Assembly: GCA_963789015.1 (NCBI GenBank) | Contig: CAWBIU010000004.1 | Location: 1,054,001 to 1,118,000, forward strand | DNA from: JAOPZW01 sp963789015 | GTDB lineage: Bacteria; Actinomycetota; Thermoleophilia; Solirubrobacterales; Solirubrobacteraceae | Length of the DNA stretch: 64,000 nt | Reading direction: 5' to 3' | In this document: positions 1-7,404 of the stretch, in pieces | How positions within the stretch are numbered: the first letter of the stretch is position 1 | Layout of the letters: the number at the start of each line of letters is the position of its first letter | Notes under the pieces: generated by a model | What the model saw: only the letters and a program-made list of their open reading frames with translations | Databases searched by the model: none | What the model was told of the DNA's origin: nothing | Position numbers and translations under genes: made by a program

Positions 1-75
1 CCGGTAGACGACGACGTTCAGGAACGAGCCGACGGCGAGACCGGCGAGCGCGAGGACGATGAGCGAGGGGATCAT
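1..75 (-). CDS. Prepilin peptidase, 5' part only (cut by window edge)
   Basis: Only the first 25 codons are present, and the gene runs off the left edge. The peptide contains VGSFLNVVVYR, the N-terminal signature of type IV prepilin leader peptidases (PilD/GspO family). These are membrane aspartyl proteases that cleave prepilins after the Gly of the leader and usually methylate the new N-terminal residue. An AGGAGAA ribosome-binding site (85-91, minus) lies about 9 bases before the ATG and overlaps the stop of the upstream gene, so translation is probably coupled. Its place at the end of a pilin gene string supports the call. The catalytic Asp residues lie outside the window. Confidence 0.85.
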   Translation of the reverse strand, partial: MIPSLIVLALAGLAVGSFLNVVVYR

Positions 76-89
76 CGTTCGTGGTTCTC

Positions 90-1682
90 CTAGGGGCCGG
101 TGACGGCCGGGACCTGCTCGTTCTTGCGGGCCACCGACCAGGCCGCGTTCAGCGGCGGCAGGAAGTACGGCGGGCTGCGGTAGGCGAGCCGGTCGTCGTA
201 GTTGTAGTCCTTGGTGAAACCGGCGTTCCCCTGGCCGACCGGGCCGCGGAACTTCTGCGAGATCGCGCCGTTGACGACCAGGTCGCCGAAGTGGCTGCCG
301 CAGAACCAGTTGTCGACGATGAAGGAGTGCTGCAGCGACAGCATCGCCGCGTCGATCCGCACATTCTGCTCCGGGTCGGCGTTGTCGCAGCCGCTGGAGG
401 TGTCGACGCGGTGGTAGACGCGCACGTAGCGGTTGGCGATCAGGCCGAGCGTCGCCGGGCTGCTCGCGGCGCGGACGATGCCGCTGTTGTTCGTCCCGTC
501 GGGCCTGATGATGATGTCGCCCTCGGAGGCGATCGTCATGCTGGTCTTGTAGGTGCCCGAGACGTACGTGACGGCGCAGTTGTCGCCCTCGTTGTAGGTC
601 GCCGCGCTCGGGAGGCTGTTCAGCGTGCAGCCGGCGCCCGCCTTGACGTAGATGACCTGGTTGTCCGGCGCGGCCATGGTCTTCGGACTGCCCACGAGGT
701 TGCTGTTCGTGACGGTCATGTTGCCGTCGCTGGTGAAGTTGATCCGGGTCTTGCCCGTGAACACCTTCCCGCCGTTGGCGGCGACGGTCTCGAGCGCGTC
801 GTTCGTGTCGGGGAAGTTGACCGGCTCGGCGTTGCGCGCCAGCTTGCCGTCGGACGTGTAGAACTTCGGCGTCCCGCTCTCGCAGCTGGCGTTGTACCAG
901 CCGGGGCTGCTCGAGCCCGACACCTCGACGCGGTCCTTGACGGTCTGCGCGCTGCGGCCGAACTCCGGCGCGCCGCACACGGCGATCGTCTCGTCGTTCG
1001 TATGCAGCGGGCCCTTGATGCGGTCGTCGTCGGCGAACACGATCGTCACGCAGCCCGAGCGCAGCGAGCGCGGCTTGGCGCACGTCGTCGTGGTGGTCGA
1101 GGACGACGAGTCGGCGTCTGGGTCGAGCGTCTCGAAGTCGGTCAGGTAGATGTAGTCGAAGAAGCCCTTGCGCCGCAGGGTGGCGTTGATCGTGCGGTCG
1201 ACGTTGCCGCTGCGCCCGGTGACGCGGATCTTGAAGGTGCCGGCGGCTCCGTCGAGCATCGTGCTCTGGTCGCCGGCCACGCAGCTCGCCTTGCCCGTCG
1301 CGGGCACCAGCTCGATCGCGTACTTGGCCGTCGTGCCGAGGACCGTGCGCCACTTGCGCGGGTTCGCGCCTGCGAGGTTGACCGGGCTGTTGTCGGCCGC
1401 GTCGGTCGGGTTGGGGTCCGGGACCGCGTCGCACTTGGTCCAGAAGTCCGGATCTCGCGAGAGCTGGAACATGTAGTAGTTGAGCCCCGACTCGGCGGCC
1501 GCGTAGGCCGCCTTGCGGTCCTGGGACTTGCGCGACAGCGGCAGGTCGCCGGTCGCCGCCGCGACGGCGGCCACGGTGAGCAGGCTCGATACGGCGAGCA
1601 CGGCGACCACCGGGACCATGGCGAAGCCGCGCTCGTCGCGGCCGAGGCGCGCCACGACGGCGCGGGTGATCCAGCTCAGCAT
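90..1682 (-). CDS. PilX-like pilus assembly / minor pilin protein
   Basis: 530 residues. The N-terminus is basic, then has RGFAM at residues 18-22 and a hydrophobic helix to about residue 45, which resembles a class III pilin leader. The usual Glu at mature position 5 is not evident. A PilX-type segment follows (AAYAAAESGLNYY near residue 60). The remaining 450 residues are a large extracellular domain rich in Ser, Thr, Asn and Gly, with several Cys that could form disulphides. The start overlaps the preceding gene by 7 bases and the end overlaps the prepilin peptidase ribosome-binding site, so it belongs to the pilus operon. Role as a minor pilin or tip-associated subunit is inferred from N-terminal form and position. 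The C-terminal domain is not one I recognise. Confidence 0.7.
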   Translation of the reverse strand: MLSWITRAVVARLGRDERGFAMVPVVAVLAVSSLLTVAAVAAATGDLPLSRKSQDRKAAYAAAESGLNYYMFQLSRDPDFWTKCDAVPDPNPTDAADNSPVNLAGANPRKWRTVLGTTAKYAIELVPATGKASCVAGDQSTMLDGAAGTFKIRVTGRSGNVDRTINATLRRKGFFDYIYLTDFETLDPDADSSSSTTTTTCAKPRSLRSGCVTIVFADDDRIKGPLHTNDETIAVCGAPEFGRSAQTVKDRVEVSGSSSPGWYNASCESGTPKFYTSDGKLARNAEPVNFPDTNDALETVAANGGKVFTGKTRINFTSDGNMTVTNSNLVGSPKTMAAPDNQVIYVKAGAGCTLNSLPSAATYNEGDNCAVTYVSGTYKTSMTIASEGDIIIRPDGTNNSGIVRAASSPATLGLIANRYVRVYHRVDTSSGCDNADPEQNVRIDAAMLSLQHSFIVDNWFCGSHFGDLVVNGAISQKFRGPVGQGNAGFTKDYNYDDRLAYRSPPYFLPPLNAAWSVARKNEQVPAVTGP

Positions 1683-2401
1683 GTCGGCGTGACCGCCTTC
1701 TTGTTCGGGTCCGTCTGGTTGGGGTCGGCCTGCGGCAGGGTGACCCGGTCGTTCAGCGTCGTGCCGACGTCGCTGTGCGTCGACGCGTGCTCGGGAGCGA
1801 CGCCGAAGTTGATCCGGATCTCGGTCACCTTGGCCATATCGGCAGCCGAGAGCGGCGCCGTGAGCTGCGTGAAGACCGGGGTGGTGAGCGCGTTGTCCCA
1901 GCCCCAGTACTCGAAGAACGGGGTGCTGCCGTCGTTGACGGCGCCCGTGAGCAGCGTCGAGGTGGTCGCCGTCGAGCCCCAGGTCGCGGTCGTCGACGCC
2001 GGCGGGCCGGCGGTCATCGGGTACGTCGCCTGGGTCAGGGTCTGGCCCTTCGTGCCCGGCGCGAAGGTGAGCACGCGCTTCTGGGTGGGCAGCGCGGCGC
2101 TCCCGTTGGTGAGGTCGGCGGTGAACGTCACCGACGAGGCCGACCCGGCGAGCAGCGGCAGCGTCGAGCCGACGCAGACCTGGGAGCGCAGCTGGCGCGT
2201 GACCATGTCCATCGCGTGGCGCCCGCGGGCGACCGACTCGACGCGATCCGCGACCTGGTTGGACGCGAAGAACGAGCGCTGCATGATCGTCGCGGCGGCG
2301 GTGAGGATGATCCCGCCGATCACCATCGCGGCGAGCAACTCGGGCAGCGTGAAGCCGCCTTCGCCGGCCAGCCGCGCGCGGATGCGGGCGATGAGGCTCA
2401 C
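1676..2401 (-). CDS. PilW-like prepilin (minor pilin)
   Basis: 241 residues from a GTG start chosen because it overlaps the upstream stop (GTGA, 2398-2401), giving a short leader before the cleavage motif. The open frame extends further upstream but only through another gene. A class III leader is clear: G16 then FTLPE, with Glu at mature position 5, and a hydrophobic helix of about 20 residues. The body contains two Cys (one near SQVCVGS, one C-terminal) that could form the disulphide loop seen in many minor pilins. It sits between the PilV-like and PilX-like genes with overlaps at both ends. PilW-type assignment rests on leader, size and order. Confidence 0.8.
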   Translation of the reverse strand: MSLIARIRARLAGEGGFTLPELLAAMVIGGIILTAAATIMQRSFFASNQVADRVESVARGRHAMDMVTRQLRSQVCVGSTLPLLAGSASSVTFTADLTNGSAALPTQKRVLTFAPGTKGQTLTQATYPMTAGPPASTTATWGSTATTSTLLTGAVNDGSTPFFEYWGWDNALTTPVFTQLTAPLSAADMAKVTEIRINFGVAPEHASTHSDVGTTLNDRVTLPQADPNQTDPNKKAVTPTC

Positions 2402-3744
2402 GGGCACGAGCCGATCAGGGAGAGGGTGGTGAGGTTGACCGTCGTCGGCGAGGCGACCGTGAGCGCGTTGGCGTTGTAGGTCGTGGTCGCGAACCGCCGC
2501 GTGGTGACGCCGAGCAGGGTCACCGGCGCGTCGACGCACACCGCGTAGGCGCCGAACGGCAGGCCGGCGTCGTAGCTCGTGGTCGACTTGGAGGCGTAGC
2601 CCGCCGCCGTCGTCTTCATGGCGATCTTGTCGGCCGAGCAGCCCGTGCCGCTCGGGGTGGCGACGACGTTGGCGTCGCCCGGCGCGCCGCCGTTGACCGT
2701 GGCCCGCACGGCGAGCGGCGGCTGGCGCACGACGGCGTTGCCCGTGCCGCCCGGATTGGGCTTGACCGCCCCGTCCGGATAGGTCGTGTAGAAGGCCGAG
2801 AGGTACGTGGTCGGGTTCGCCGACGTGCACGACCCGGCGTAGGCGCTGTAGCCCGCGCTGAACGGGAACAGGTCGGTGACGCCGAGCGACGTCTGCGACG
2901 TGGCGCTCTTGACGACGTTGGTCTTCGACGGTCCCGCGACGGTCATCGACTTGGCGCTCGAGGCGACGAAGCCGGCCGTGCCCGCCCAGGCGTTCTGGTA
3001 GGTGAGGAAGGTCCCGTTGACGGCCGCGGCCTCGTCGAAGGTCTCGTTGAGGACCGTGACCTTGCCGGTGACGACGGTCCCGCTGACCGTGCCCGGGCTG
3101 TTGCCATCGGCGTCGACGTAGCCGCTGGCGCTCGTCGTCGCGGTGTAGGAGCCGGTCGGGATGTGGCTGAAGACGGCGCAGCCGAGCGAGTTCGTGGTGT
3201 CGCTCAGGCTCGTGGCGCCGGCGATCGAGACGGTCACGCCCGGCAGGGGCTGCGAGTCGCGGTCGATGACCTTGACCGTCAGCGTCCCGACGTCGTCGCC
3301 GAACGAGTCGACCGGCGGCGCGATGATCGTCGCGGTCGTCACCGGCTTGCGCATGATCGGGGCGCTCACGGTGGAGGTGATGCGCAGGTAGTCGGCCTGG
3401 GAGTCGCTCGTGGTGCAGCTCTGGATGCCGCCGGCGTCGCGGACCCAGTCGGCGCGCGAGCTGACGCTGTAGGTCGCGGTGCCGCCGGGGCTGACGTCGT
3501 TCGACTCGTGGTAGTTGGAGAGCTCGACGGCGGTCATGCCCTTCATGCGCTCCTGGTCCTGCTCGGCCAGGTTGGCCGCGACGGAGCGCGCCTTGCTGGC
3601 GCCGGAGGTCTTGGCGGCCGCGTCGAAGACGCTGAGGCTCGCGAGCGTGACCACGATCAGGAGGACGGCCGCGGCCAGCACCTCGATGAGGGCGAAGCCG
3701 TCCTCGGAGGCGAGGCGGCGCGACGGACGGGCAAAGAGACCCAT
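2398..3744 (-). CDS. PilV-like prepilin with carboxypeptidase-regulatory-like domain
   Basis: 448 residues. The class III prepilin leader has G16 followed by FALIE, with Glu at mature position 5, then a hydrophobic helix. Residues about 140-215 form an Ig-like module of the carboxypeptidase regulatory-like type (pattern VIDRDSQPLPGVTVSIAG ... GSYTATTSASGY), common in secreted adhesins. A second Cys-containing beta-rich part follows, making it much longer than ordinary PilV proteins. The last bases overlap the PilW-like gene. Likely a surface-exposed minor pilin that could decorate the fibre. Adhesive function is inference from the Ig-like module. Confidence 0.78.
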   Translation of the reverse strand: MGLFARPSRRLASEDGFALIEVLAAAVLLIVVTLASLSVFDAAAKTSGASKARSVAANLAEQDQERMKGMTAVELSNYHESNDVSPGGTATYSVSSRADWVRDAGGIQSCTTSDSQADYLRITSTVSAPIMRKPVTTATIIAPPVDSFGDDVGTLTVKVIDRDSQPLPGVTVSIAGATSLSDTTNSLGCAVFSHIPTGSYTATTSASGYVDADGNSPGTVSGTVVTGKVTVLNETFDEAAAVNGTFLTYQNAWAGTAGFVASSAKSMTVAGPSKTNVVKSATSQTSLGVTDLFPFSAGYSAYAGSCTSANPTTYLSAFYTTYPDGAVKPNPGGTGNAVVRQPPLAVRATVNGGAPGDANVVATPSGTGCSADKIAMKTTAAGYASKSTTSYDAGLPFGAYAVCVDAPVTLLGVTTRRFATTTYNANALTVASPTTVNLTTLSLIGSCP

Positions 3745-3822
3745 GTGCGCGTGATCGGCCGGTCGGGCTCAACCTGGAAGCGGCGTGACCACACGTGGCC
3801 GAATGGCCGATCGGCGCGGCGG

Positions 3823-4269
3823 CTACCAGGTGGTGGCGCCGCCGGACGGGCACGCGCCGGTGCCGACGGTGGTGCAGGAGCGGGCGATGCCCGTCGCGCT
3901 CTTCGTGATCGTGAAGGTGTTGCCCGAGGCCGACTTGGCGGCGATCGTGTAGCCGACGGCGGCGTTCGGAGTGATCTGGACCTGGCCGGCGGTGGGCGCC
4001 GTGGAGACGATGTCCAGGCCGGTGTTGGCCTTCGACATGAGGCTGGCCGACGCGCCGCAGTTGGCGTAGGTGCCCTCGTCGGCGATGCACGACTCGATCT
4101 CCGAGACGGCGTTGCGCGCGTTCGACTTGGCCGAGGCGTCCTGGCCCTTGGACTGCTGGCCGAGGAACGTCGGCAGAGCGATGGCGGCGAGGATGCCGAT
4201 GATGAGGATGACGACGAGGAGCTCGATCAGCGTGAAGCCCTGCTCGTCGTCGCGCAGCGTGCGCCGCAT
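3823..4269 (-). CDS. Type IV major pilin, second copy
   Basis: 148 residues. The ATG at 4269 is preferred over the longer frame because AAGGAGAA sits just upstream and the leader is then 11 residues (G11 | FTLIE). The hydrophobic N-helix is near-identical to other type IVa-like pilins, followed by a small globular domain with four Cys (SCIADE, NCGA, RSCTT, GACPSG). It is about 86% identical by eye to the pilin 96 bases upstream (4365-4811), so it is a tandem duplicate. A UUCG-loop hairpin separates the two. The transcript is probably shared with the first copy and so lies under the riboswitch ahead of it. A second, weaker promoter cannot be excluded. Confidence 0.88.
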   Translation of the reverse strand: MRRTLRDDEQGFTLIELLVVILIIGILAAIALPTFLGQQSKGQDASAKSNARNAVSEIESCIADEGTYANCGASASLMSKANTGLDIVSTAPTAGQVQITPNAAVGYTIAAKSASGNTFTITKSATGIARSCTTVGTGACPSGGATTW

Positions 4270-4311
4270 GGTCCGGTTCTCCTTGGGTGGCGATCGGGGG
4301 TGAAACAAGAC

Positions 4312-4335
4312 GAGGCGGGCCCGAAGGCCCGCCTC
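4312..4335 (-). terminator. UUCG-tetraloop hairpin between the tandem pilins
   Basis: On the minus strand a perfect 10-bp stem (GAGGCGGGCC with GGCCCGCCTC) closes a UUCG loop with a C-G closing pair, an unusually stable tetraloop. It is followed by a T-rich stretch (GTCTTGTTTCA). It lies between the stop of pilin copy 1 and the ribosome-binding site of copy 2. It could act as a partial terminator, or as a 3' stabiliser that raises the level of the first pilin relative to the rest of the operon. Confidence 0.7.
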
Positions 4336-4364
4336 GCTGAAGGACTGCTGGTGAGACGTGCTGA

Positions 4365-4811
4365 CTACCAGTTGGTGGCGCCGCCGGACGGGCAGGAGCC
4401 CTTGCCGACGGTGGTGCAGGAGCGGGCGATGCCCGTCGCGCTCTTCGTGATCGTGAACACGTTGCCCGAGTCGGACTTCGCGTTGATCGTGTAGCCGACA
4501 GCGGCGTTCGGCGTGATCTGGACCTCGCCGGCGGCCGGCGCGGCCGAGACGGTGGTCAGGCCGGTGTTGGCCTTCGACATGACGCTGGCACCGGCGCCAC
4601 AGTTGGCGTAGGTGTTCTCGTCGGCGAAGCAGGACTCGATCTGCGAGACGGCGTTACGAGCGTTCGACTTGGCCGAAGCGTCCTGGCCCTTGTCGCGCTG
4701 ACCCAGGAAGGTCGGCAGAGCGATGGCGGCGAGGATGCCGATGATCAGGATGACGACGAGGAGCTCGATCAGCGTGAAGCCCTGCTCGTCATCGCGCAGC
4801 TTGCGCAGCAT
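4365..4811 (-). CDS. Type IV major pilin, first copy, riboswitch-controlled
   Basis: 148 residues, with an AGGAGG ribosome-binding site 5-6 bases before ATG. Leader MLRKLRDDEQG is followed by FTLIELL, with cleavage expected after G11 and Glu at mature position 5. The hydrophobic helix then leads into a small domain with four Cys. It is the first gene after the cyclic-di-GMP riboswitch (4862-4950), whose last paired base is about 50 nt from the start codon, so pilin synthesis is probably set by this second messenger. High similarity to the following gene (3823-4269) indicates recent duplication, with divergence mainly in the exposed loops. Major pilin status is inferred from position and size. 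Confidence 0.9.
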   Translation of the reverse strand: MLRKLRDDEQGFTLIELLVVILIIGILAAIALPTFLGQRDKGQDASAKSNARNAVSQIESCFADENTYANCGAGASVMSKANTGLTTVSAAPAAGEVQITPNAAVGYTINAKSDSGNVFTITKSATGIARSCTTVGKGSCPSGGATNW

Positions 4812-4861
4812 TCAGATCCTCCTATGGATCATTGCTATGACTCGCCAGCTCCTCATCTGCC

Positions 4862-4950
4862 TCCGGTCCGGCAGCTCGGCTTCCTCGGTGGAGGTCCGTG
4901 GCTTTGCGTCCCACCCTCGCGAGCGGTTTGCCCTTGGCTTCCGAAGGTCT
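4862..4950 (-). promoter_or_regulatory. Cyclic-di-GMP-I (GEMM-I) riboswitch
   Basis: The minus strand carries both GEMM-I hallmark strings: GGGCAAACC (4925-4933) and GGGACGCAAAGCC (4900-4912). Between them CCGCTC pairs with GGGTGG around a GCGA loop, which is the GNRA tetraloop of helix P2. The 3' side folds as CGG-ac-CTC / GAG-gaag-CCG, the expected P3 with its internal loop, followed by GCTGCC closing toward P1. By alignment to the Vc2 riboswitch, the base that reads the ligand (G20) is the middle G of AGGGCAAACC. That fits cyclic-di-GMP rather than the A20 variants that prefer cyclic-AMP-GMP. It precedes the pilin genes at 4811. The ON or OFF direction cannot be read from sequence alone. 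Confidence 0.92.
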
Positions 4951-5084
4951 GGCCTTCTTTACGCCGGTGTCATCGGTCCGCTTGCCGCCGTCCATGAGAT
5001 GGCTGGACGCTTGTTCTAGGGGGAGCACCCGGGGGTGGGGACCCCAGCGCTCGCGCGGTCCGCGGTCATGGACAATGCGCGGCG

Positions 5085-5525
5085 ATGGCCCTTCGCCGCA
5101 TCCTCCTGTTCGTCGCCATGCTGCTCCTCGTGGCCCTGATCGCCGAGAGCATCGCCCCGCGCGACGAGCCGCCGCCGGCGATCAAGGGCGCTCCCGGCGT
5201 CGCCCCGCCGCCGCCCAGCGGCGGGCTCGTCGAGGCGGCGCTGCCCAAGGACCGCGAGGTCCGCGCGCGCGTGGGCGACCTCGTCCAGATCGCCGTCACC
5301 CACGACGCCCAGGACACGGTGCGGATCGTCTCGCTCGGCATCGAGGAGCCGGTCGACCCGGACCTGCCGGCGCAGCTCGTCTTCGACGCCGACCGGCCCG
5401 GGCGCTTCTCGGTCACGCTGCGCGACGCCGCGCGGCGGATCGGGGTGGTCGAGGTCCTCGAGAAGGGTCAGGCCTCTGACGAGGCCGATGAGCCCGCGAC
5501 CCGCTCCGGGTCCTCGGGGTCATGA
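5085..5525 (+). CDS. Membrane-anchored protein of unknown function
   Basis: 146 residues. One N-terminal membrane helix (residues about 5-22, LLFVAMLLLVALIAESIA) is followed by a Pro-rich linker and a small beta-rich domain (residues 50-130). The domain pattern VRARVGDLVQIAV ... DRPGRFSVTL resembles cupredoxin or copper-chaperone-like folds, but no copper ligands (His, Cys or Met cluster) are visible. The acidic, Ser/Gly-rich C-terminus overlaps the next gene by 4 bases (ATGA), so the two are cotranscribed. I do not recognise the family. It is probably exposed outside the cytoplasmic membrane. Confidence 0.6.
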   Translation: MALRRILLFVAMLLLVALIAESIAPRDEPPPAIKGAPGVAPPPPSGGLVEAALPKDREVRARVGDLVQIAVTHDAQDTVRIVSLGIEEPVDPDLPAQLVFDADRPGRFSVTLRDAARRIGVVEVLEKGQASDEADEPATRSGSSGS

Positions 5526-5871
5526 CCGAGCCCCGCATCGAAGACCGTCCCGAGCAGTCCTACCTCGCCGTCCACCGCGAGGTCACCGACGGCGTCCCCG
5601 CCGCCGTGGACTCGGCCTTCCCCGCGCTGTTCGCGTGGCTGGGCGAGCACGGCGTCAGCCGGCGGGCCCGCCGTTCATCCGCGTCAACACGATGGGAGCC
5701 GCGCGCGAGGACCTCACCGGCTGGATCGCCGAGCACGGCATCGTGACCGGGCGGCGCGGCGAGCGCGGCACCGAGCTGGCGTGCTCGCTCGACGTCCTGC
5801 ACGTCGGGCCCGACCGTGAGCGCGACCCGTCGCGCTGGCGGACGGAGCTCGCGCTGCTGATCGTCGGCTAG
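5522..5871 (+). CDS. GyrI-like small-molecule-binding protein (frameshift)
   Basis: The first part (MTEPRIEDRPEQSYLAVHRE ... LGEHGVS) and the second part (GPPFIRVNTMG ... ELALLIVG) are in different frames but join into one GyrI-like domain of about 115 residues, the usual length for this family. GyrI-like domains bind small hydrophobic ligands, either alone or fused to AraC or MerR regulators. The break is at 5659-5667, in a GCCGGCGGGCCC run. One added C restores the expected GVSPAGPPFIR. A sequencing error is the simplest explanation. The gene overlaps the preceding membrane protein by 4 bases. Confidence 0.7.
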
Positions 5872-6065
5872 CCCGAGCCCTCGCCGGGGCCGCGGCGCGC
5901 GGCCTGCGCGTCGTGGCCGGGGATGAACCGGCCGGTGCCCTCGCACCACGGGCACGTGACCTGCTGCGGCGAGCCGCCGAGGTTCGAGATCACCTGCCCG
6001 GTCCCGTGGCACGGGGGGCACGGGCGGCCCTCGGGCGTGGCGTCGGTCGTCTCCTGGTCGGCCAT
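5868..6065 (-). CDS. Small zinc-ribbon protein (DnaJ-type CxxCxGxG)
   Basis: 65 residues with two DnaJ-like zinc-binding repeats, CPPCHGTGQV and CPWCEGTGRF, spaced as in a single zinc site, plus a Gly/Arg-rich tail. Such small proteins are common in actinobacteria and have no assigned reaction. It converges on the GyrI-like gene with a 4-base overlap of 3' ends. Start ATG is at 6065; no strong ribosome-binding site is visible. Confidence 0.65.
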   Translation of the reverse strand: MADQETTDATPEGRPCPPCHGTGQVISNLGGSPQQVTCPWCEGTGRFIPGHDAQAARRGPGEGSG

Positions 6066-6130
6066 CGAGGGCGCGAGGGTACCCGTCCGGCCACCGGGGC
6101 CGCGAGCACGGATGGTGGTACACCGTGGTC

Positions 6131-7033
6131 ATGGGCACTCACGACGGCCGCTTCGCCCCCAGTCCCACGGGCACGCTGCACGTCGGCAACCTGCGCACCG
6201 CGCTGCTCGCCTGGCTGTTCGCCCGCAGCGCGGGCGCGCGCCATCTCGTCCGCATGGAGGACCTCGACACGGGACGCGTGCGCGAGCGCTTCCACGACGA
6301 GCAGCTGCGCGACCTCGCCGCGCTCGGGATCGACTGGGACGGGCCCGTCGTGCGCCAGTCCGAGCGGACGGCGCTCTACGACGACGCGCTCGCGACGCTG
6401 CGCGCCGCAGGCCGCGTCTACGAGTGCTGGTGCACGCGCGCGGAGATCCGCGAGGCCGCCTCCGCGCCGCACGGCGACCTCCCCGAGGGCGCCTACCCCG
6501 GGACGTGCCTGCGGCTGACCGAGTCCGAGCGCGCCGAGCGCATCGCCTCCGGCCGCCCGCCGGCGCTGCGCGTGCGCGCCGGCGCCGCGCGCGTGGCCTT
6601 CGAGGACCGCGTCGCGGGCGCGGTGAGCGGCGTCGTCGACGACTTCGTCGTACGCCGCAACGACGGCGCCTACGCCTACAACCTCGCCGTCGTCGTCGAC
6701 GACGCCGAGCAGGGCATCGGCGAGGTCGTGCGCGGCGCCGACCTGCTCGACTCGACCCCGCGCCAGCTCTGGCTGGCCGCCGAGCTCGGCCTCCCCCTCC
6801 CCCGCCACGCCCACGTCCCGCTGATGCTCGGGCCCGACGGCGCGCGCCTGGCCAAGCGCCACGGCGCCGTGACGCTCGCCGACCGCGCCGCGCTCGGGCA
6901 GGACGCGGACGCCGTGCGCGCCGAGCTGGCCGCCTCGGTCGGGCTCGCCGAGCCCGGCGAGCGCCCGACGCCGGCCGAGCTCGTGGCGCGCTTCGACCCG
7001 CGCGTGCTCGCCGGAGCCGCCGAGGCCGCCTGA
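6131..7033 (+). CDS. gluQ: Glutamyl-queuosine tRNA(Asp) synthetase
   Basis: 300 residues from the ATG at 6131; a GTG two codons upstream is possible. This truncated glutamyl-tRNA synthetase paralogue has only the catalytic domain. It activates glutamate and attaches it to the queuosine base of tRNA-Asp rather than to a tRNA end. Seen here: FAPSPTGTLHVGN (HIGH-like motif), MEDLDTGR, and a zinc site of the family pattern CxC-x11-Yx3C (CWC ... YPGTC). The KMSKS-equivalent LAKRHG and the short length (about 300 versus 470 or more for GltX) also fit. The anticodon-binding domain is absent, as expected. The stop overlaps the next start by one base. Confidence 0.93.
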   Translation: MGTHDGRFAPSPTGTLHVGNLRTALLAWLFARSAGARHLVRMEDLDTGRVRERFHDEQLRDLAALGIDWDGPVVRQSERTALYDDALATLRAAGRVYECWCTRAEIREAASAPHGDLPEGAYPGTCLRLTESERAERIASGRPPALRVRAGAARVAFEDRVAGAVSGVVDDFVVRRNDGAYAYNLAVVVDDAEQGIGEVVRGADLLDSTPRQLWLAAELGLPLPRHAHVPLMLGPDGARLAKRHGAVTLADRAALGQDADAVRAELAASVGLAEPGERPTPAELVARFDPRVLAGAAEAA

Positions 7034-7392
7034 TGCGCTGGGTGCGCACGTGGCTGCCGCTGGCCATCATCGCCCTGGGCATCGTCCTGGCCGTGGCCGG
7101 CGGGGGCAGCGAGGACGCGCTGATCGGCGCCGCCGGCGTGGTCGGCGCCGGGCTGGCGGTGTGGCTGCTGAACTGGTTCTTCCGGATCGGCGTCAAGGGC
7201 GACCTGGAGCGCGACGCCGAGGACCGCGCGCGCGACTTCTACGACGTTCACGGCTACTGGCCCGACGAGGCGCCGGCGCAGTCGCCGGAGCCCCGCACAC
7301 CGCCGCACCCGGCGCCTCCGGAGCACGCTCGCGCGCGCCCGCGACGGCCCGACGAAGGACGACCGCGTCGTCCGCACCGCCGTGGCCCGTAG
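7033..7392 (+). CDS. Small two-helix membrane protein
   Basis: 119 residues starting at the ATG that shares a base with the gluQ stop (TGATG). Two predicted membrane helices (residues about 7-24 and 33-50) are followed by a cytoplasmic segment, GDLERDAEDRARDFYDVHGYWPD, and a Pro/Arg-rich tail. Small membrane proteins with this ERDAEDRAR-FY--HG-WPDE motif are frequent in actinobacteria. I know of no function. Confidence 0.65.
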   Translation: MRWVRTWLPLAIIALGIVLAVAGGGSEDALIGAAGVVGAGLAVWLLNWFFRIGVKGDLERDAEDRARDFYDVHGYWPDEAPAQSPEPRTPPHPAPPEHARARPRRPDEGRPRRPHRRGP

Positions 7393-7404
7393 CCTTCGCG
7401 GTTC

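Noticed and set aside
4822..5028. A 68-codon minus-strand frame in front of the pilins
   Set aside because: It runs through the whole GEMM-I riboswitch; conservation of RNA features explains it better than coding.
4898..5479. A plus-strand frame overlapping the riboswitch and the 5085 gene
   Set aside because: Translation is Arg/Pro-rich with no start signal; it is a frame shadow of the membrane protein gene.
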